Part shown: positions 33,795 to 45,240 of the stretch, one piece after another
Numbering within the stretch: the first letter of the stretch is position 1
Layout of the letters: the number at the start of each line of letters is the position of its first letter
Source: Molossus alvarezi
Lineage: Eukaryota; Chordata; Mammalia; Chiroptera; Molossidae
Assembly: GCA_037176705.1 (NCBI GenBank)
Contig: CM073897.1
Coordinates: 43,811,988 to 43,875,987 of the forward strand
Direction: 5' to 3'
DNA length: 64,000 nucleotides
Made by a program: the position numbers and the translations under genes
The notes under the pieces: generated by a model
Told to the model about the DNA's origin: nothing
Databases searched by the model: none
What the model saw: only the letters and a program-made list of their open reading frames with translations

Positions 33795-34050
33795 ACTTTA
33801 ACTGACCAGTGACCTTGAGCAAGTACTTTCTCTCTGGGCCTCAGTTTGCTTCACCATCCAATGAAGTTATATTAGATGATTTCCAAGGTTTCCTAGATTG
33901 ATCTGGAGAAACAGAAAAATTCTGGACTCAAATCCAAGTAATGACACTAAGATCATGTGTGAGGTACTTGACTTTTCTGAGCTTGTCTTTCCTCAAGCAT
34001 AAAATAATACCTGCCTGATAGGACTGTCAAAAGGATTAAAGGAGGTAATA
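33795..34050 (+). repeat. MIR SINE relics (two sense pieces)
   Basis: GTGACCTTGAGCAAGTACTTTCTCTCTGGGCCTCAGTTTGC at 33810 and GAGGTACTTGACTTTTCTGAGCTTG at 33960 are both MIR-like. Confidence 0.7.
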
Positions 34051-34499
34051 TATGTCAAGTTTCTAATCCAGATAAGGTTATGAACTTAAAATGAAAACTT
34101 ATGAAAAATTCCAAACATTAACAAAAGCACCTATCACATAAAGTTGTTTAAAAATCTTCTTGTATTTGCAGCATCCATAATGTTTCCTTTTATACTCCTG
34201 ATACTGGTTACTTACGGTTTTCTTCTTGTTTAATCTCACCAGATGTTATCAGTTATTAAGTTACTGTATCTCAACTCAAAATCAACCCTTCTATATTCTG
34301 TATGTGATGCAGGAACTGAGACTACAAACCACATTTCTGCTTTGACAAATGCTCCCTAATAGGCTCTGCTAAAAGAGGGCATTCAAGAGAGACTGCAAAG
34401 CTGAAGAAGGGACTTCTTCCTTCTTATTTTATTTTCATGAGGGGCTTGTGGTTCCTGTGAACAGCATCCCAACAACACTTTCTCACTGTGGCAGCAGCA

Positions 34500-35130
34500 C
34501 TTTATACCTGTAGCAACAGGACCCTTCTTCAGAGGCCTGGGTTCCAGCCCAATGAAGTCTCTCTTCTGAGCTCAGATATCAGCACCAGCTGAGCCGTACC
34601 TCCTCTTTCAGACCTGAGTTTGGAGACTGTAAATTCATCAATACTCCTTCCCTCAAGAGACAGAATCTATGTCCCATCTATTCAAATATTTTACTGTAAC
34701 CAACAGAATATGGTGGAAGTGACACCATATAAACTCTGAGACTAGGTTATAAAAGACCCTGCTGTTTCACCTGGTTCTCTTGAGATATTCCCTCCAGATG
34801 AAGCCATCTGCCAGGTATGAAGGCTGATTACACTGAGGATGAAGTGACCACATGCAGGCAGCTCTAGTTTACAGCCACAGCTCATAGATGACAGCCAGTA
34901 TCAAATGACATCCCATGTAAGTGAGATATCTTGTACCTCTATCCCAGCGGGAGCCTTCAGATGACTGCAGCCTGAGCTGACATCTGACACTAACTCTACA
35001 AGAGACTCCATGTGAGCTCTGCCTAGCTGAACCCTTCCAAATTCAAGACCCACACAATTGGGAGCAAAATAAACTGGTTTATTTTAAACTGGTAGGTTTG
35101 AGTTGTTGTGTAACATTAGTAATGTAAATA
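34500..35130 (+). repeat. Probable MaLR-type LTR relic
   Basis: Text such as GAGACTCCATGTGAGCTCTGCCTAGC, AAAATAAACTGGTTTATTTTAAACTGG and TTGTTGTGTAACATTAGTAATGTAAAT resembles the 3' part of old MLT1-like LTRs. No internal genes. The family call is tentative. Confidence 0.4.
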
Positions 35131-35429
35131 TGCTGCCACCCCCGCCCTCTACACTTTTTTTTTTTTGGTGGAACTCCAATTAAACAAATGTTAGACTCTC
35201 ACTTTATCTTCCTTTTCTCTTAACCTCAATTCCATATTTTTTGTCTCTGCTACATTTAAGTAACTTTTTCCAGATCTGTCTCCCACTTCACTAATTTTCT
35301 CTTCAATTGAGTTTAATCTGATATTAGTCCTGTACACTGAGTTTTGCATTTTGTTTACTATAGTTATCATTTCTAGAGATTCTATGTGGTTCTTTAAAAA
35401 GTTTGTTTGAAAAAGTTTCTTTTTCTTTG

Positions 35430-35641
35430 AATTTTTTTTTTCTTTCTTTATTTTAGAGAGAGAGGAAGGGAGAGGGAGAGAGAGATAGAAACATCGATGA
35501 GAGAGAACATCGACTGGCTGCCTCCTGCATGCCCTCACAGGGGATTTGGCCCACAACCTGGGCATGTACCCTGACCAGAAATCGAATTGGTGACCTCTTG
35601 GTGCATGGGTCAATGCTCAACCACTAAGCCACACTGGCCGG
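35430..35641 (-). mobile_element. VES SINE, type B
   Basis: Tail end TTTCTTTATTTTAGAGAGAGAGG, head GCCCGGCCAGTGTGGCTTAGT on the minus strand. An imperfect CTTTGAAT/CTTGAATG repeat flanks it. Confidence 0.9.
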
Positions 35642-35756
35642 GCTACTTGAATGTATTTTTAAGTTTGATTTATTTCTTCAAGCATAGGAATTGACATTTT
35701 TATAATCATTGATAATTCTAATATGTGATTTTTTTACAGTCTCTTTTAGAAAAACA

Positions 35757-35968
35757 TTTATTTCATCCTTACCTGAGGATATGTTTATTGATTTGAGAGC
35801 GAGGGAAAAGAAGAGAGAGAGACAGAGATGTGAGAAACAGCAATCAGTTGCCTTCCTTATGCACTCTGACAGGGAATCGAACCTGCAACCTAGGTATGTG
35901 CCCTGACTGGGAATCGACTTTCAGTGTTTGGGATGACGCTCCAACCCAATGAGTCACACTGGTCAGGG
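35757..35968 (-). mobile_element. Older VES-type SINE
   Basis: CATCCTTACCTGAGGATATGTTTATTGATTTGAGAG end and an ACCAGTGTGACTCATTGGGTTGG head (minus strand). Diverged. Confidence 0.82.
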
Positions 35969-36737
35969 GAGGTTTCTTTCTACTATACTACTTCTGTTGG
36001 GTTCTTGCTCATGGTGTCTTATTTCCTTGTGTGCTTGGTTATTTTTTATTATTTTTGATTAATTTTTACTTACTTAAAAATTACTTTTGAAGGTTCTTTG
36101 GAAACTGTGATGAAGAAGTCTTTCTCCAGAAAGGTTTGGTGTTTGCTTTTGCTAGACATTTGGGTGATATACAGGGCTAGGACAAACTTCATCAAAGTTC
36201 ATGGCATGAGGTTCTCCAGGTCATTTAGGCAAATGGGCTGCAAATCTGTGTAAGGGGTGGATGATGGCCACGACTTCTGGGAAACATGCTTCTCTTCCCC
36301 ACTTCCTTCTTTTTCTTGCTCTGCTTCATGCCAAAACAACTTACTTTGTAGTCAGTTGTGGGTGGATATTACTTCTGATTCATCCAGCTTGATGTGAGAA
36401 AGTCTTCCAATACTTTCTTCCTTGGGCTGGCTCCTTTCCTTTGGGTTAACCCTAGGCCTTGATTTCTATCACCTTTATTCCATGAAGCCATAAAATCAGA
36501 GCTTAAATTTGATGGAATGACAAAAATCCTGTTGGCCCAAGCAGGTGTGATGTACCTTTTTAGGTACCTGCTTTCTCATACATTTTGACTTGTTAGTTCC
36601 TTTTAATCTTGCCAATCTTTGATGCTTTGAATATTTTATCCAACACTTCTAGTTGTTTTTAGCAGGATATTTATCTGAATAACCTAGGCTGGCATTACTG
36701 CAAAAGGAAGTCCTATTCAATTTAATCATTTCAACAA
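35969..36737. other. Intronic AT-rich sequence
   Basis: No clear feature. The pattern resembles an old L1 relic but I cannot place it. Confidence 0.3.
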
Positions 36738-36755
36738 TCTATGGAGTAGACAGTA

Positions 36756-37001
36756 TTTTTTAATTTACTTTTTATTTATTTTAAATCCTCACCCGAAAAT
36801 ATTTTTCCATTTATTTTTGGGCAGAGTGGGGGGTGGGGAGAGAGAGGAGAGAGAAACACTGATAGTGAAAGAGACACATCAATTGGTTGCCTCCCATACG
36901 ACCCTGACCAAGATGGGGACCAAGCCTCAACCAAGACATGTACCCTTGACCAGAATTGAACCCATGACTCCCTGGTCTACATGCCAATGCTAGAGCCAGG
37001 G
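36756..37001 (-). mobile_element. VES SINE, older type A
   Basis: AAATCCTCACCCGAAAATATTTTTCC end. Flanked by GGAGTAGACAGTATT (36739) and GGAGTAGATAGTATT (37002). The insertion splits an antisense MIR (its other part is at 37018-37085, AACAGACCAGGAAACTGAGG). Confidence 0.9.
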
Positions 37002-37090
37002 CTGGAGTAGATAGTATTATCCTTATTTAACAGACCAGGAAACTGAGGATTAGAGCCAAACAAATAACTTGGCTGAAAACTGTTACAAAG

Positions 37091-37345
37091 GTCCTGCCCA
37101 ATTTTGCACAGTGGTTAGAGTGTTGGCCTGTGAAAGGTCTTGGGTTCAATTCTGATCAAGGGAACATACCTGGGTTGCAGGTTCAATCCCCAGACCTGGC
37201 TGGGGTCTTTTGGGAGGCAACCAATCCATGTGTCTCTCTCACATCAATGTTTCTCTCTATGTGTCTCCCTCTCCCCCTTCCATTCTGTCTAAAAATCAAT
37301 GGAAAAATACCCTCATGTGAGGATTAACAACAAAAACAAAAAAAG
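37091..37345 (+). mobile_element. VES SINE, diverged type A
   Basis: Head GTCCTGCCCAATTTTGCACAGTGG, end TACCCTCATGTGAGGATTAAC and an A-rich tail. A GTTAC(A) flank is seen on both sides. Confidence 0.85.
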
Positions 37346-37498
37346 ATTGTTACACAGTTATGAAATGATGGAGCAAAAATCTGAACTCAGATATTTTTAC
37401 TCTGCTGTGTTAACTCTGTTTGAAACAAACACTTGTATAGTACTTAAGTATTAAGTCTCAAATCATCCTTCTGAAGTATTGTTATTCACATGCTCCAT

Positions 37499-37728
37499 TT
37501 TTTAAAAAACATTTTCTTTTAACTTTTTTTTCCCCTTTATTGATTTTTAGAGAGAGAGAGGGAGAGAGATACAAACATCGATGAGAGAGAACATCGACTG
37601 GCCGCCTCCTGCATGCCCCCCACTGGGGATCTGTCCCACAATCTGGGCATGTGCCCTGACTGGGAATCAAACCGGCGACCTCTTGGTGCATGGGTTGATG
37701 CTCAACCACTGAGCCACACTGGCCAGGC
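37499..37728 (-). mobile_element. VES SINE, type B
   Basis: Target duplication CACATGCTCCA on both sides (about 37487 and 37729). Confidence 0.94.
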
Positions 37729-37739
37729 CACATGCTCCA

Positions 37740-38393
37740 CTGAATGAAATAACCACAAAATAAAAATTTCCATATAACTAACATTTGATATCCATTCTTT
37801 CATGTTAGTTACTTAGGATAGAATATATTCTATTCTTTCCAGCCTCCTTCAAAGAAAGCACAGTGAAATATTTTAATGTCAATAGAAAACAAAGGGAAAA
37901 AAATTAATTCAAACTCTGCCACCAAATTTACTCAAAATGCTTTAGTTTGTCTGTATTTACTTTAACTGTTGTCAACATGCAAATTGATTTTTACAAAGGT
38001 TTAAATATTGCATGTATATGATTTTAGTCTGTTTCACTTAAAAATCAAAATATCTTTCTATGTTGTCATAAATTTTTCATATTTATGTTAAATGGCTGAA
38101 TAAAGGACATACTATAGTTTATGGTTCTGCACTATTAGGTAATTTGTGTGTTTTTTTCTATTATTGTTATTTTGTTAAATAACATTGTGATAATCACTTT
38201 TGTGTTTACACACACACATTTTCATTACTTCAGATTATTTCTTTAGGATAAATTCTAAGGAATATAATAACTAGGATAAAACTATAAACATTTCATTTTT
38301 ATGAATACATGTAGTGTCAAATTTCTTTCCAAATAGGCTGCATCAATTTACACTGACAAGTAATGTGTGATTGTACCATTTGCACTGCAACTA
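37740..38393. repeat. Old L1-like relic, AT-rich
   Basis: Sequence such as TTAGGATAAATTCTAAGGAATATAATAACTAGG and AGTGTCAAATTTCTTTCCAAATAGG is typical of the 3' end of an old L1 read in antisense. No gene signal. Confidence 0.45.
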
Positions 38394-38407
38394 AAGAATA
38401 CAGAAGG

Positions 38408-38659
38408 AGCCCTGGCCAGTTTGGCTTAGTAGTTGGAGTGTTGGCCAGTGGACCAATGAGTCGTGCATTCAATTCCGGTCAAGGCCACGTACCTCAGTTG
38501 CAGTTCGTCCCCGGCCCGGTTGAGTTGTGCGGGAGGCATCCAGTTGATGTGGCTCTATCACAATGATGTTCCTCTCTGTCTCTCTCTCTCTCTCCCTTTC
38601 TCCCTCCCACTCTATCTGATAATAACTAGAAAAATATCCTCGGATAAGGTTAAAAAAAA
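38408..38659 (+). mobile_element. VES SINE, diverged type A
   Basis: Target duplication GAATACAGAAGGA/GGAATACAGAAGGA at 38395 and 38661. Confidence 0.92.
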
Positions 38660-38789
38660 AAAGGAATACAGAAGGAATTTCAAAATACTGTATGGATATA
38701 TAAAATAAATCCAATTACTAGTTAGATGATCAATTTGCTTATTTACTACAAATATCTAAAAAAGAAAATGATCTGGAGGCATGCTTTTC

Positions 38790-39690
38790 CCTCGCTTTTT
38801 TTTTTTTTAATTTAAAAAGTTTCAAACTTACAGGAAAGTTGTGTGATTGGCATGAAGAATTACTATATCCTCTTCTGTCAGATCCCCAATTGTTATAATT
38901 TAGCTATATTTGTTTTACACACACATGTACAGTCTTTGTATGACCTGATGCCCACCACACCTAAATATTTCAATATGTATCGCCACAAAACAAAGACACT
39001 CTGCTAAATTATCACAATGTAACCCTTCTAATCAGGATATTAACATTAATACAATACTACCATCCAAGTCAAAACTTCATTCAAATTTTGCTGACTGTCC
39101 CAACAATTCTACCTTTTGCTTTCTGATCCAGGTTCCTATCCAGAAACATGCACTACATTTAATTTTCATGTCATGTCTTAACAGTCTTTTTTTAACTGGA
39201 ACAGTTTTACAAGACTTTCATTGTCACTCATGTACTTGATGGTCTTCAAGAGTACAGGACATTCATTCTGTAGAAGAACCTTCAACATGTTTCCTCATGG
39301 CCAGATCTAGGCCATGCATTTTTGGCAGGACTACTACAGAAATGATGCTGAGTTCACCTCAGTGCATTACATCAGTTCATTACCATGTTGATTCTGCTCC
39401 ATCATGGGCAATGTTAACCTTAGATGCACAGTCAAGTTGGTTGCTGCTAGTTTTCTTCATGTAATGTCACCATTTCCCCCTTTGTATTAGTATGTTATGA
39501 GGAGACATTATGAATTATGTCAATATGTGTTCCTCATCAAACTTCTACCAGCCAGAGCATCCATTGATAACTAATGCCTACGTATTTTTAAGTATCCCTA
39601 GGGTGGTTACCAAATGGTGATTATCTGTTTCCATTGTTCCTTCTACATTTATGAGTTGGCATTCTACTTTGAGGAAGAGCTTTTGCTTCT
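38790..39690 (-). repeat. Old L1 3'-end relic
   Basis: Text such as CCCCAATTGTTATAATTTAGC, CACCTAAATATTTCAATATGTAT, GTCCCAACAATTCT and CCAAATGGTGATTATCTG is the pattern of an old mammalian L1 3'UTR in antisense. Ancient and diverged. Confidence 0.55.
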
Positions 39691-40560
39691 CATTTTTCAC
39701 TTACTTATTTAGATTAGTATATACTTTTGGATTCCTATTTTATTCAATAGGTTGTAATTAGAAATTCTTGCTATTTAATTTTGATACTCAAATTATCTTA
39801 GCTTTGGCCAATGGGCCAATGTTTGTTTTTCAATTTTCATAGGGAACACAGCTGGGTCATATATGCATGTGTAAACACATATATACATATATGTTTATAA
39901 CACACACAACATACATACAAGATGGGGCAAAAGTCGGTTTAAGTTGTTTGCATAGAAAATGATACAACTAATAAATAACAACAATTATGTGTATGTATGT
40001 CACACACTAATCAGTTTATAACAATACTTTAAATTCTAATCTTACCCCTCAGAGTTCTTTCTAGCTTTTCTTCTTTCCATATTTGTAAATCACATCTGAG
40101 ACTTGGGAAATCAGGCTTTTTGTTATCCTCATATATTTACTTATTGTTTCATCAATTAATTTATTTCCCAATTCCAGCCACCTCCTCCATCCACCCCCCT
40201 TCCATACCTTCTCCTCATCACCCTGCTTCCTTACCCTACACAGCAGCCCCTTTGCCATCACCACATTTTCTTAGAAGCTCAGCATGCTGCTACCACTGAA
40301 CCCTTTTCCTCATTCTCTATTCCTTGGACATTGAATGCTACCACCTCTGCACAATACTTCTTCCCCCTCAACGTCCTGCTTCTTCGAAGGGTTTCCACAT
40401 CAGGAGGAGAGAAGGAAAAAGTAAAAGGAGATGAAAAGGGGAAGGTGGAAAAGGAAAGAGGAAAGTGGGAAACTCTAGCCTTTTAAAATAGAATATAATG
40501 AGTTAGTTTCCCCTTCTTGAGTATTTATTATAGAAATTCATTACTGTATTATACGGCAAT
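39690..40560. other. Intronic sequence without a clear feature
   Basis: AT/TA-rich dinucleotide text at 39870-39930. The rest is unique-looking. No exon signal. Confidence 0.35.
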
Positions 40561-40576
40561 AATGTCCTTGGGACTT

Positions 40577-41040
40577 CGTTTTTATTGTCAATATATATAT
40601 TTTTCTTTATTTACTTTTAAAGAAAAAGAAAGAGAGAGGGAGAGAGAGATAGAAACATGGATAAGATAGAGCATCGATTGGCTGCCTCCTGCATGCCCCC
40701 CACTGGGGGTTTTGGCCCACAACCTGGGCATGTGCCCTGACTGGGAGTCGAACCAGTGACCTCTTTGTGCATGGGTCGATGCTCAACCACTGAGCCACAC
40801 CAGCCGGGCTATTGTCAATATATTTCTATTGACTTTAGAGAGACAGGAAAGGAGAGGGAGAGACAGGGAAAAACATGGATGATAGAGAGAGAAATATCCA
40901 TCTGCTGCCTCCTGCACAACACCCTGTACTGGGGACCAAGCCCAAACCCAGGCATGTGACCTTACTGGCATTGACTGGACTTAGAACCAGCGACCTCTCA
41001 GTGCACAGGGTGATACCCAACCAAGCCACATTGGCCATGG
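40577..41040 (-). mobile_element. Older VES SINE (split by a younger one)
   Basis: The direct repeat TCCTTGGGACTTC at about 40564 and 41041 is the target duplication of this element. Its body is 40808-41040 and its tail piece lies left of the nested copy. Confidence 0.85.
40597..40807 (-). mobile_element. VES SINE, type B, nested in the older SINE's tail
   Basis: Its own target duplication is TATTGTCAATATAT (about 40583-40596 and 40809-40822). Those repeats lie inside the older SINE's tail region, so it inserted later. Confidence 0.92.
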
Positions 41041-41579
41041 CTCCTTGGGACTTCTTGGACAATGTTAAGGTGCTAGATTTTTAATTCTTGGGTTTGCTTT
41101 ATCGTTATTCTTGTTTTTCCTTTTCCATCATGTCACTTTCCTCAAGCATTTTTTTCTCTTATATCCCTTCCCTTTTAAATTAGGTATTTCTCATATGCTA
41201 TGGGCTAAGAATCCAAATAACCAATGCAGTAAGAAGTTGCAAAAACTAACATAAATATACTCAGAGCCAGAGTTTAAAGAGCTCTTCCATGATTAACCTC
41301 TTCACAGCATGAATTCAGTAATTCCTATTTAGTTGTGCATAAGTTTTATATAAATAAATAAATAAAAATTCTCAGGTAGTTAAATTTTAGATAATTCAGG
41401 TTGCCTAAACAAGTTGATCTCCAGATAGGTGAGATGCAAACATTATTTTAAAGAGGCATTTTTAAAATTTCACTTAGGTAAATTTTCACATTGGTTGAAA
41501 GGAAAAATTTCTTCCCCTTTCTACAAATATTTCAGCTCTCTCAATTCTTGAGAAGAATTTGAGTATAGCCTGATCCTCT

Positions 41580-41780
41580 GGTGAAGAGATCAATATATAC
41601 ATATTCATTTATTAAATAATTTAACAATATATACTGAGTGCTTACTGTGTGACAGGCATTGTTCCTATGCATTTGAGAGAGTTGCAGTGAATAAGATAAA
41701 GTGTCAGCTGCTCTCAAGGAACTTACAGTCTAGTTGTGGGAGGTAAACAATTAAGTAAATGTAAAACTGGATATAAATGC
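41580..41780 (-). repeat. Old L2/MIR-like relic
   Basis: ACTGAGTGCTTACTGTGTGACAGGCATTGTTCC and CTCAAGGAACTTACAGTCTAG are typical of ancient mammalian LINE/SINE relics. Confidence 0.6.
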
Positions 41781-41905
41781 TTTGAAGAAAAATACAACCT
41801 GATAAGAGGAGAGAGAGTAATATGGAAGTATTCTTTGGATAGGGTGATCAGAGAGAATTCTGATTCCATTGTTGTTGTTAATGGCCAACCTCCAACAGAT
41901 TCTTT

Positions 41906-42048
41906 TTTTTTTTGAATTTTTATTTATTTTTTTGTTACAGATATTTTACCTTTTTACCCCATTGGCACCCCCCACCCTACCCCCCCTCCACCCTGTCCCA
42001 GGCTTAGTTGTCCATGTCCATTGGTCATGCATACATGCATATAAGTTC
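41906..42048 (-). mobile_element. 5'-truncated L1/HAL1 3' end
   Basis: Only about 140 bp of the L1/HAL1 3'UTR plus tail (T-run at 41903-41913). Bracketed by CCAACAGATTCTTT at 41892-41905 and 42049-42062, the target duplication. Confidence 0.92.
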
Positions 42049-42284
42049 CCAACAGATTCTTTATTAGGGGAGCAGAGGAAGAAAAGTAGCAACCAATTTA
42101 TTTCAGAGAAGAAAACAAATTAAACTGGGGACTTCAGATACTCACACTTTCCTAGTCCCCTGCTCAGGGGATCTGGGCAATTTTCTTTTTTTCCTAAGTG
42201 TATTCTTTAATGCCGATCAAGAAATGGAAATATTTATATCCTTACTACCTGTACTAAAAAAAAGTTTATATCCTACTTGCAATA

Positions 42285-42440
42285 CAATGCAGATCATGTA
42301 TCAGAGGTTAGTTAGTACAACTGTCTCACTTTAAGGATGAAAAACCTGAGCTTCAGAGGGAAAGGGACTTGCTTAAGGTCACTCAGTGGCAAAGGCAAAG
42401 CTGGAACACAATTTCCTGATCCTGTCTTCAACATTTTATA
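42285..42440 (-). repeat. MIR SINE relic just downstream of the HAWWH exon
   Basis: GATGAAAAACCTGAGCTTCAGAGGGAAAGGGACTTGCTTAAGGTCACTCAG is antisense MIR. It lies in the intron about 70 bp past the donor at 42511. Confidence 0.85.
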
Positions 42441-42510
42441 TTTACACCATCCTATTTAAAGAATACAGAAAAAACACTCCAATATTAGGTTTAAAAAGAC
42501 CATTTCCTAC

Positions 42511-42615
42511 CTAAAAAGGATGTGAAGATAAGAACCAAGGCCGGTTAAAATATGCCACCATGCATGAAATTGTGTGGTAACACCTATGATAGGCGGTACC
42601 TTCTTTCGAAAGTTC
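42511..42615 (-). CDS. ACER3: ACER3 coding exon with zinc-ligand HAWWH motif
   Basis: This 105-nt exon has the acceptor TCTCCACACAG and the donor TTTTTAG|GTAGGA. It encodes NFRKKVPPIIGVTTQ, then FHAWWHILTGLGSYLHILF. Counting back from the C-terminus, the two histidines of HAWWH are residues 217 and 221, the two C-terminal Zn2+ ligands described for alkaline ceramidases; the third, His81, is outside the window. The split codon AG|T continues into the exon at 23116 across a 19.4-kb intron. This exon identifies the gene most securely. It is well conserved; the one difference from human that I recall is Val for Ile in PPIIGxTT. Confidence 0.97.
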   Translation of the reverse strand, partial: ELSKEGTAYHRCYHTISCMVAYFNRPWFLSSHPF

Positions 42616-42895
42616 CTGTGTGGAGAGAAAAAAAAAAATCACCATGTTATTATTATTATTTTTTTAATATTTAGCAACTAATGCTGATAGTCTTAGAGCA
42701 TTTTGAAATGCCATTTTCAAATATGGCAGTTACTTAATGTCCTCAATTCTGCTGTAGTCTGCTGTACTGTTTCCCAAAGTTTATTTTCAGGAATAGTATT
42801 CCTAGCAAAAGTTCCATGAAGAAATGACTCCGTGATCAAAATAAATGTGGGAAATAGTACATAATTATTGCCCTCTTAAATATCTATGATACATA

Positions 42896-43140
42896 TTTTT
42901 TTCTTTATTGAATTTAGAGAAAGAGAAAGGGAGAAGGAGAGAGAGAGATAGAAACATCGATGAGAGACAATATCAATTGGCTGCCTCCTCCATGTCCCCC
43001 ACTGGGGATTCAGCCCACAACCTAGGCATGTCCCCCACTGGGGATTCGGCCCACAACCTGGGCATGTGCCTGACTAGAAATGGAACAGGCGACCTCTTGG
43101 TGCATGGGTCAAGGCTTAACCAGAGACACACCGGCCAGGC
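42896..43140 (-). mobile_element. VES SINE, type B with internal duplication
   Basis: Within it the unit CATGTCCCCCACTGGGGATT-to-AACCTRGGCATGT is repeated in tandem (about 42990-43068, 37-bp unit). The copy is therefore longer than its siblings. Confidence 0.9.
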
Positions 43141-43299
43141 TTTGTTTCTTAGTGGCTCTCACCCAAAGGATGATGGCTTACCCTCAGCAATATAAAAGCT
43201 CTAATGGGGTTTCTGATGGGTATTACTGATTCAAAACTACTCAATTAGATCTTAGTTTTCTAAGCAAGGTCTATTACTTGTTTGCTTACGTACATTGAA

Positions 43300-43713
43300 G
43301 TCTACATTTACTTATTTAACTTTTTATTATGGACAATTTCAAATGTGCAAAAGTAGGCAAAATAATAATGTACCCATTACCCAACTTCAGTAATTATAGC
43401 TTATGGCCAATCTTGTATCATCTAAACCCTCATCCACTTCTCCCCACCACCCCATATTCTTTGAAGCAAATTCCAGATATTGTATCATTTTATCTCTAAA
43501 TATTTCAGTATGTATCTATTAAAGATTAAAACCTCTTTAAAACACAACCAAAAGCCCTGGCCAGTTTTGCTCAGCAGTTAGAGCATTGGCCCATGGACCA
43601 AGGAGACCCGGGTTCAATTATAGCCAAGGGCACATACCTCGGTTGTGGTTCATCCCTGGTGCCCTGGTCGGGGTCGTGCAGGAGGCAACCAGTTGATGTG
43701 TCTCTCACATCGA

Positions 43714-43744
<31 letters not shown>

Positions 43745-44130
43745 TCCTCCCTCTCTCCCTCCATCCCACTCTATCTGAAGATAAATGGAAAAATATCCTT
43801 GGGTGAGAATTTAAAATAATAATAATAACAACCATAATCCCACTTTCATTCCTAAAATATTAACAGTAATTTCTTAGTATCATCAAATATTCAATTACCA
43901 AAGTTCCAATCATCTCATAAAACTTTTTTTTTTTAACAGTTGATTTGTTTGAATCAAAATCCAAAAAAGGTCAACGCATTGCATTTGGTTGCTATATCTC
44001 ATAAGTCTCTCTCAATCTATATGTGTCTTCTCCATTTTTTCTCCCCACTGCAGAGACCAGGTCATCATGTAAATTTCCCAGTCTGAATTTTGCTGATTGT
44101 GGTGCTGTTCAATATATTCCTCTGTCCTCT
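43300..44130 (-). repeat. Old L1 3'UTR relic, split by a SINE
   Basis: CAAATGTGCAAAAGTAGGC… ATAATGTACCCATTACCCA and, beyond the SINE, AACCCACTTTC/ATTTTGCTGATTGTGG correspond to the 3'UTR of old L1 in antisense. Confidence 0.6.
43554..43812 (+). mobile_element. VES SINE, type A variant
   Basis: Head GCCCTGGCCAGTTTTGCTCAG, B box GGGTTCAATTATAG (mutated), a long CT tract (43720-43770), end TCCTTGGGTGAGAATT. Confidence 0.92.
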
Positions 44131-44669
44131 GTGTTTAAGCAAAACAGTTAACTCAGAAAATTTTGAACTGGAAGGACTCATTATTTTAATTTATTTAACA
44201 TTTTTATTTTAATGGAAATTGAGGCTCAGAAAGACAGTGTTTTAGTAACAGACTGGGGTCCAGAGACCCAAGATTCAAACTCCAGTCAATACATAATTGC
44301 TGACAAGATGAAACAAAAGGAACACTTGCCTTTCTTAGAAAATAGCATTAAGCATGTGGCAGTAAAAAATTATATACATGTATTTCATATCCTTATTTCA
44401 AATCATTCTTATTTCTTCAGTAAAGCAAATTAGGAAGATTTCAAAGACCTAGTCAACATTTGATTAAAAATCCCTACAGATGTTACAAAATATGCTTAGG
44501 TCCAAATTTTTAGGCAATTTAAACAAATCTTCCTAGAATTTAACTATACATATCTTTTGAATCTTGGCGAACATTCACTTCAGGGCACTAATAATTCCAT
44601 ATGCCTATGAAACTCTGCTTAATAGATTGCTTCCAAAAATATTTCTCAAAGATTGAAAATGTATCTTAC

Positions 44670-44771
44670 CTCAGTGGATGACAAAAAATATTATCTACGT
44701 TCCATAATAAAAATCCCAGTAAAAATATACCCAAAGATGTATAACCGAGTCCTCTAAGCCATGGATAAACC
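44670..44771 (-). CDS. ACER3: ACER3 internal coding exon (residues ~166-200)
   Basis: This 102-nt exon has the acceptor CCCCCACAG and the donor CTGAG|GTAAGA. It completes Trp166 and encodes VYPWLRGLGYTSLGIFLLGF followed by LLWNVDNIFCHPL and a split Arg codon (AG|G). The hydrophobic stretch is a transmembrane helix, and WNxDNIFC is the family motif that precedes the catalytic HxxxH segment. Compared with human ACER3 as I remember it, LLWNV replaces LFWNI and CHPLR replaces CESLR. The open frame, splice phases and conserved family residues support a functional exon. The preceding intron is 17.3 kb and the following one about 2.05 kb. Confidence 0.96.
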
Positions 44772-45049
44772 CTGTGGGGGGAAAAAAAAACACAATGAAA
44801 TTTTGTCAAGTCATGTCATGATAAAAGCTTGAAGTCATCACTTTCATGAGAAGGAAAGGTTTTTGTCAGTATTAAAAGCAAACCTATCTATTAAATTCTC
44901 TAATACATTTGCCTACTACATTTAGCTATTAAAAGTACTGAGAGAGAATGTGCCTTTAAGACTTAGCTAGGTATATCAAGAAGGTAATTTGAAAGTCCCC
45001 AGTAATTTTATCAGTTCCATGGAAGTGCAAGGGGAGTAGTGGAACAGAA

Positions 45050-45180
45050 TTAACAATGAGTCACCTGCTCTGTCAGGTATTTCACTACACACACACACAA
45101 TCTTCAAATAAACCCTGTGAAGCAGGTATTATTCTTTTAATTCACTGATAAGAAAATCAAAACTTGATGAGTTAGTTCCT
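45050..45180 (-). repeat. MIR SINE relic
   Basis: AACCCTGTGAAGCAGGTATTATTC… TCACTGATAAGAAAATC is antisense MIR. Confidence 0.65.
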
Positions 45181-45194
45181 TAAAATAATGTGCA

Positions 45195-45240
45195 TATTTG
45201 CAATATATATATATATATAATATATATTTTATATATAATA
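45195..45240 (+). repeat. (AT)n microsatellite
   Basis: ATATATATATATATA stretch with TATATATAATA, palindromic and AT-only. Confidence 0.8.

Noticed and set aside
39870..39930. Alternating ACACATATATACATATATG as a possible regulatory or CRISPR-like array
   Set aside because: Simple dinucleotide-type repeat without spacers. No CRISPR or phage-like feature exists in this vertebrate sequence.
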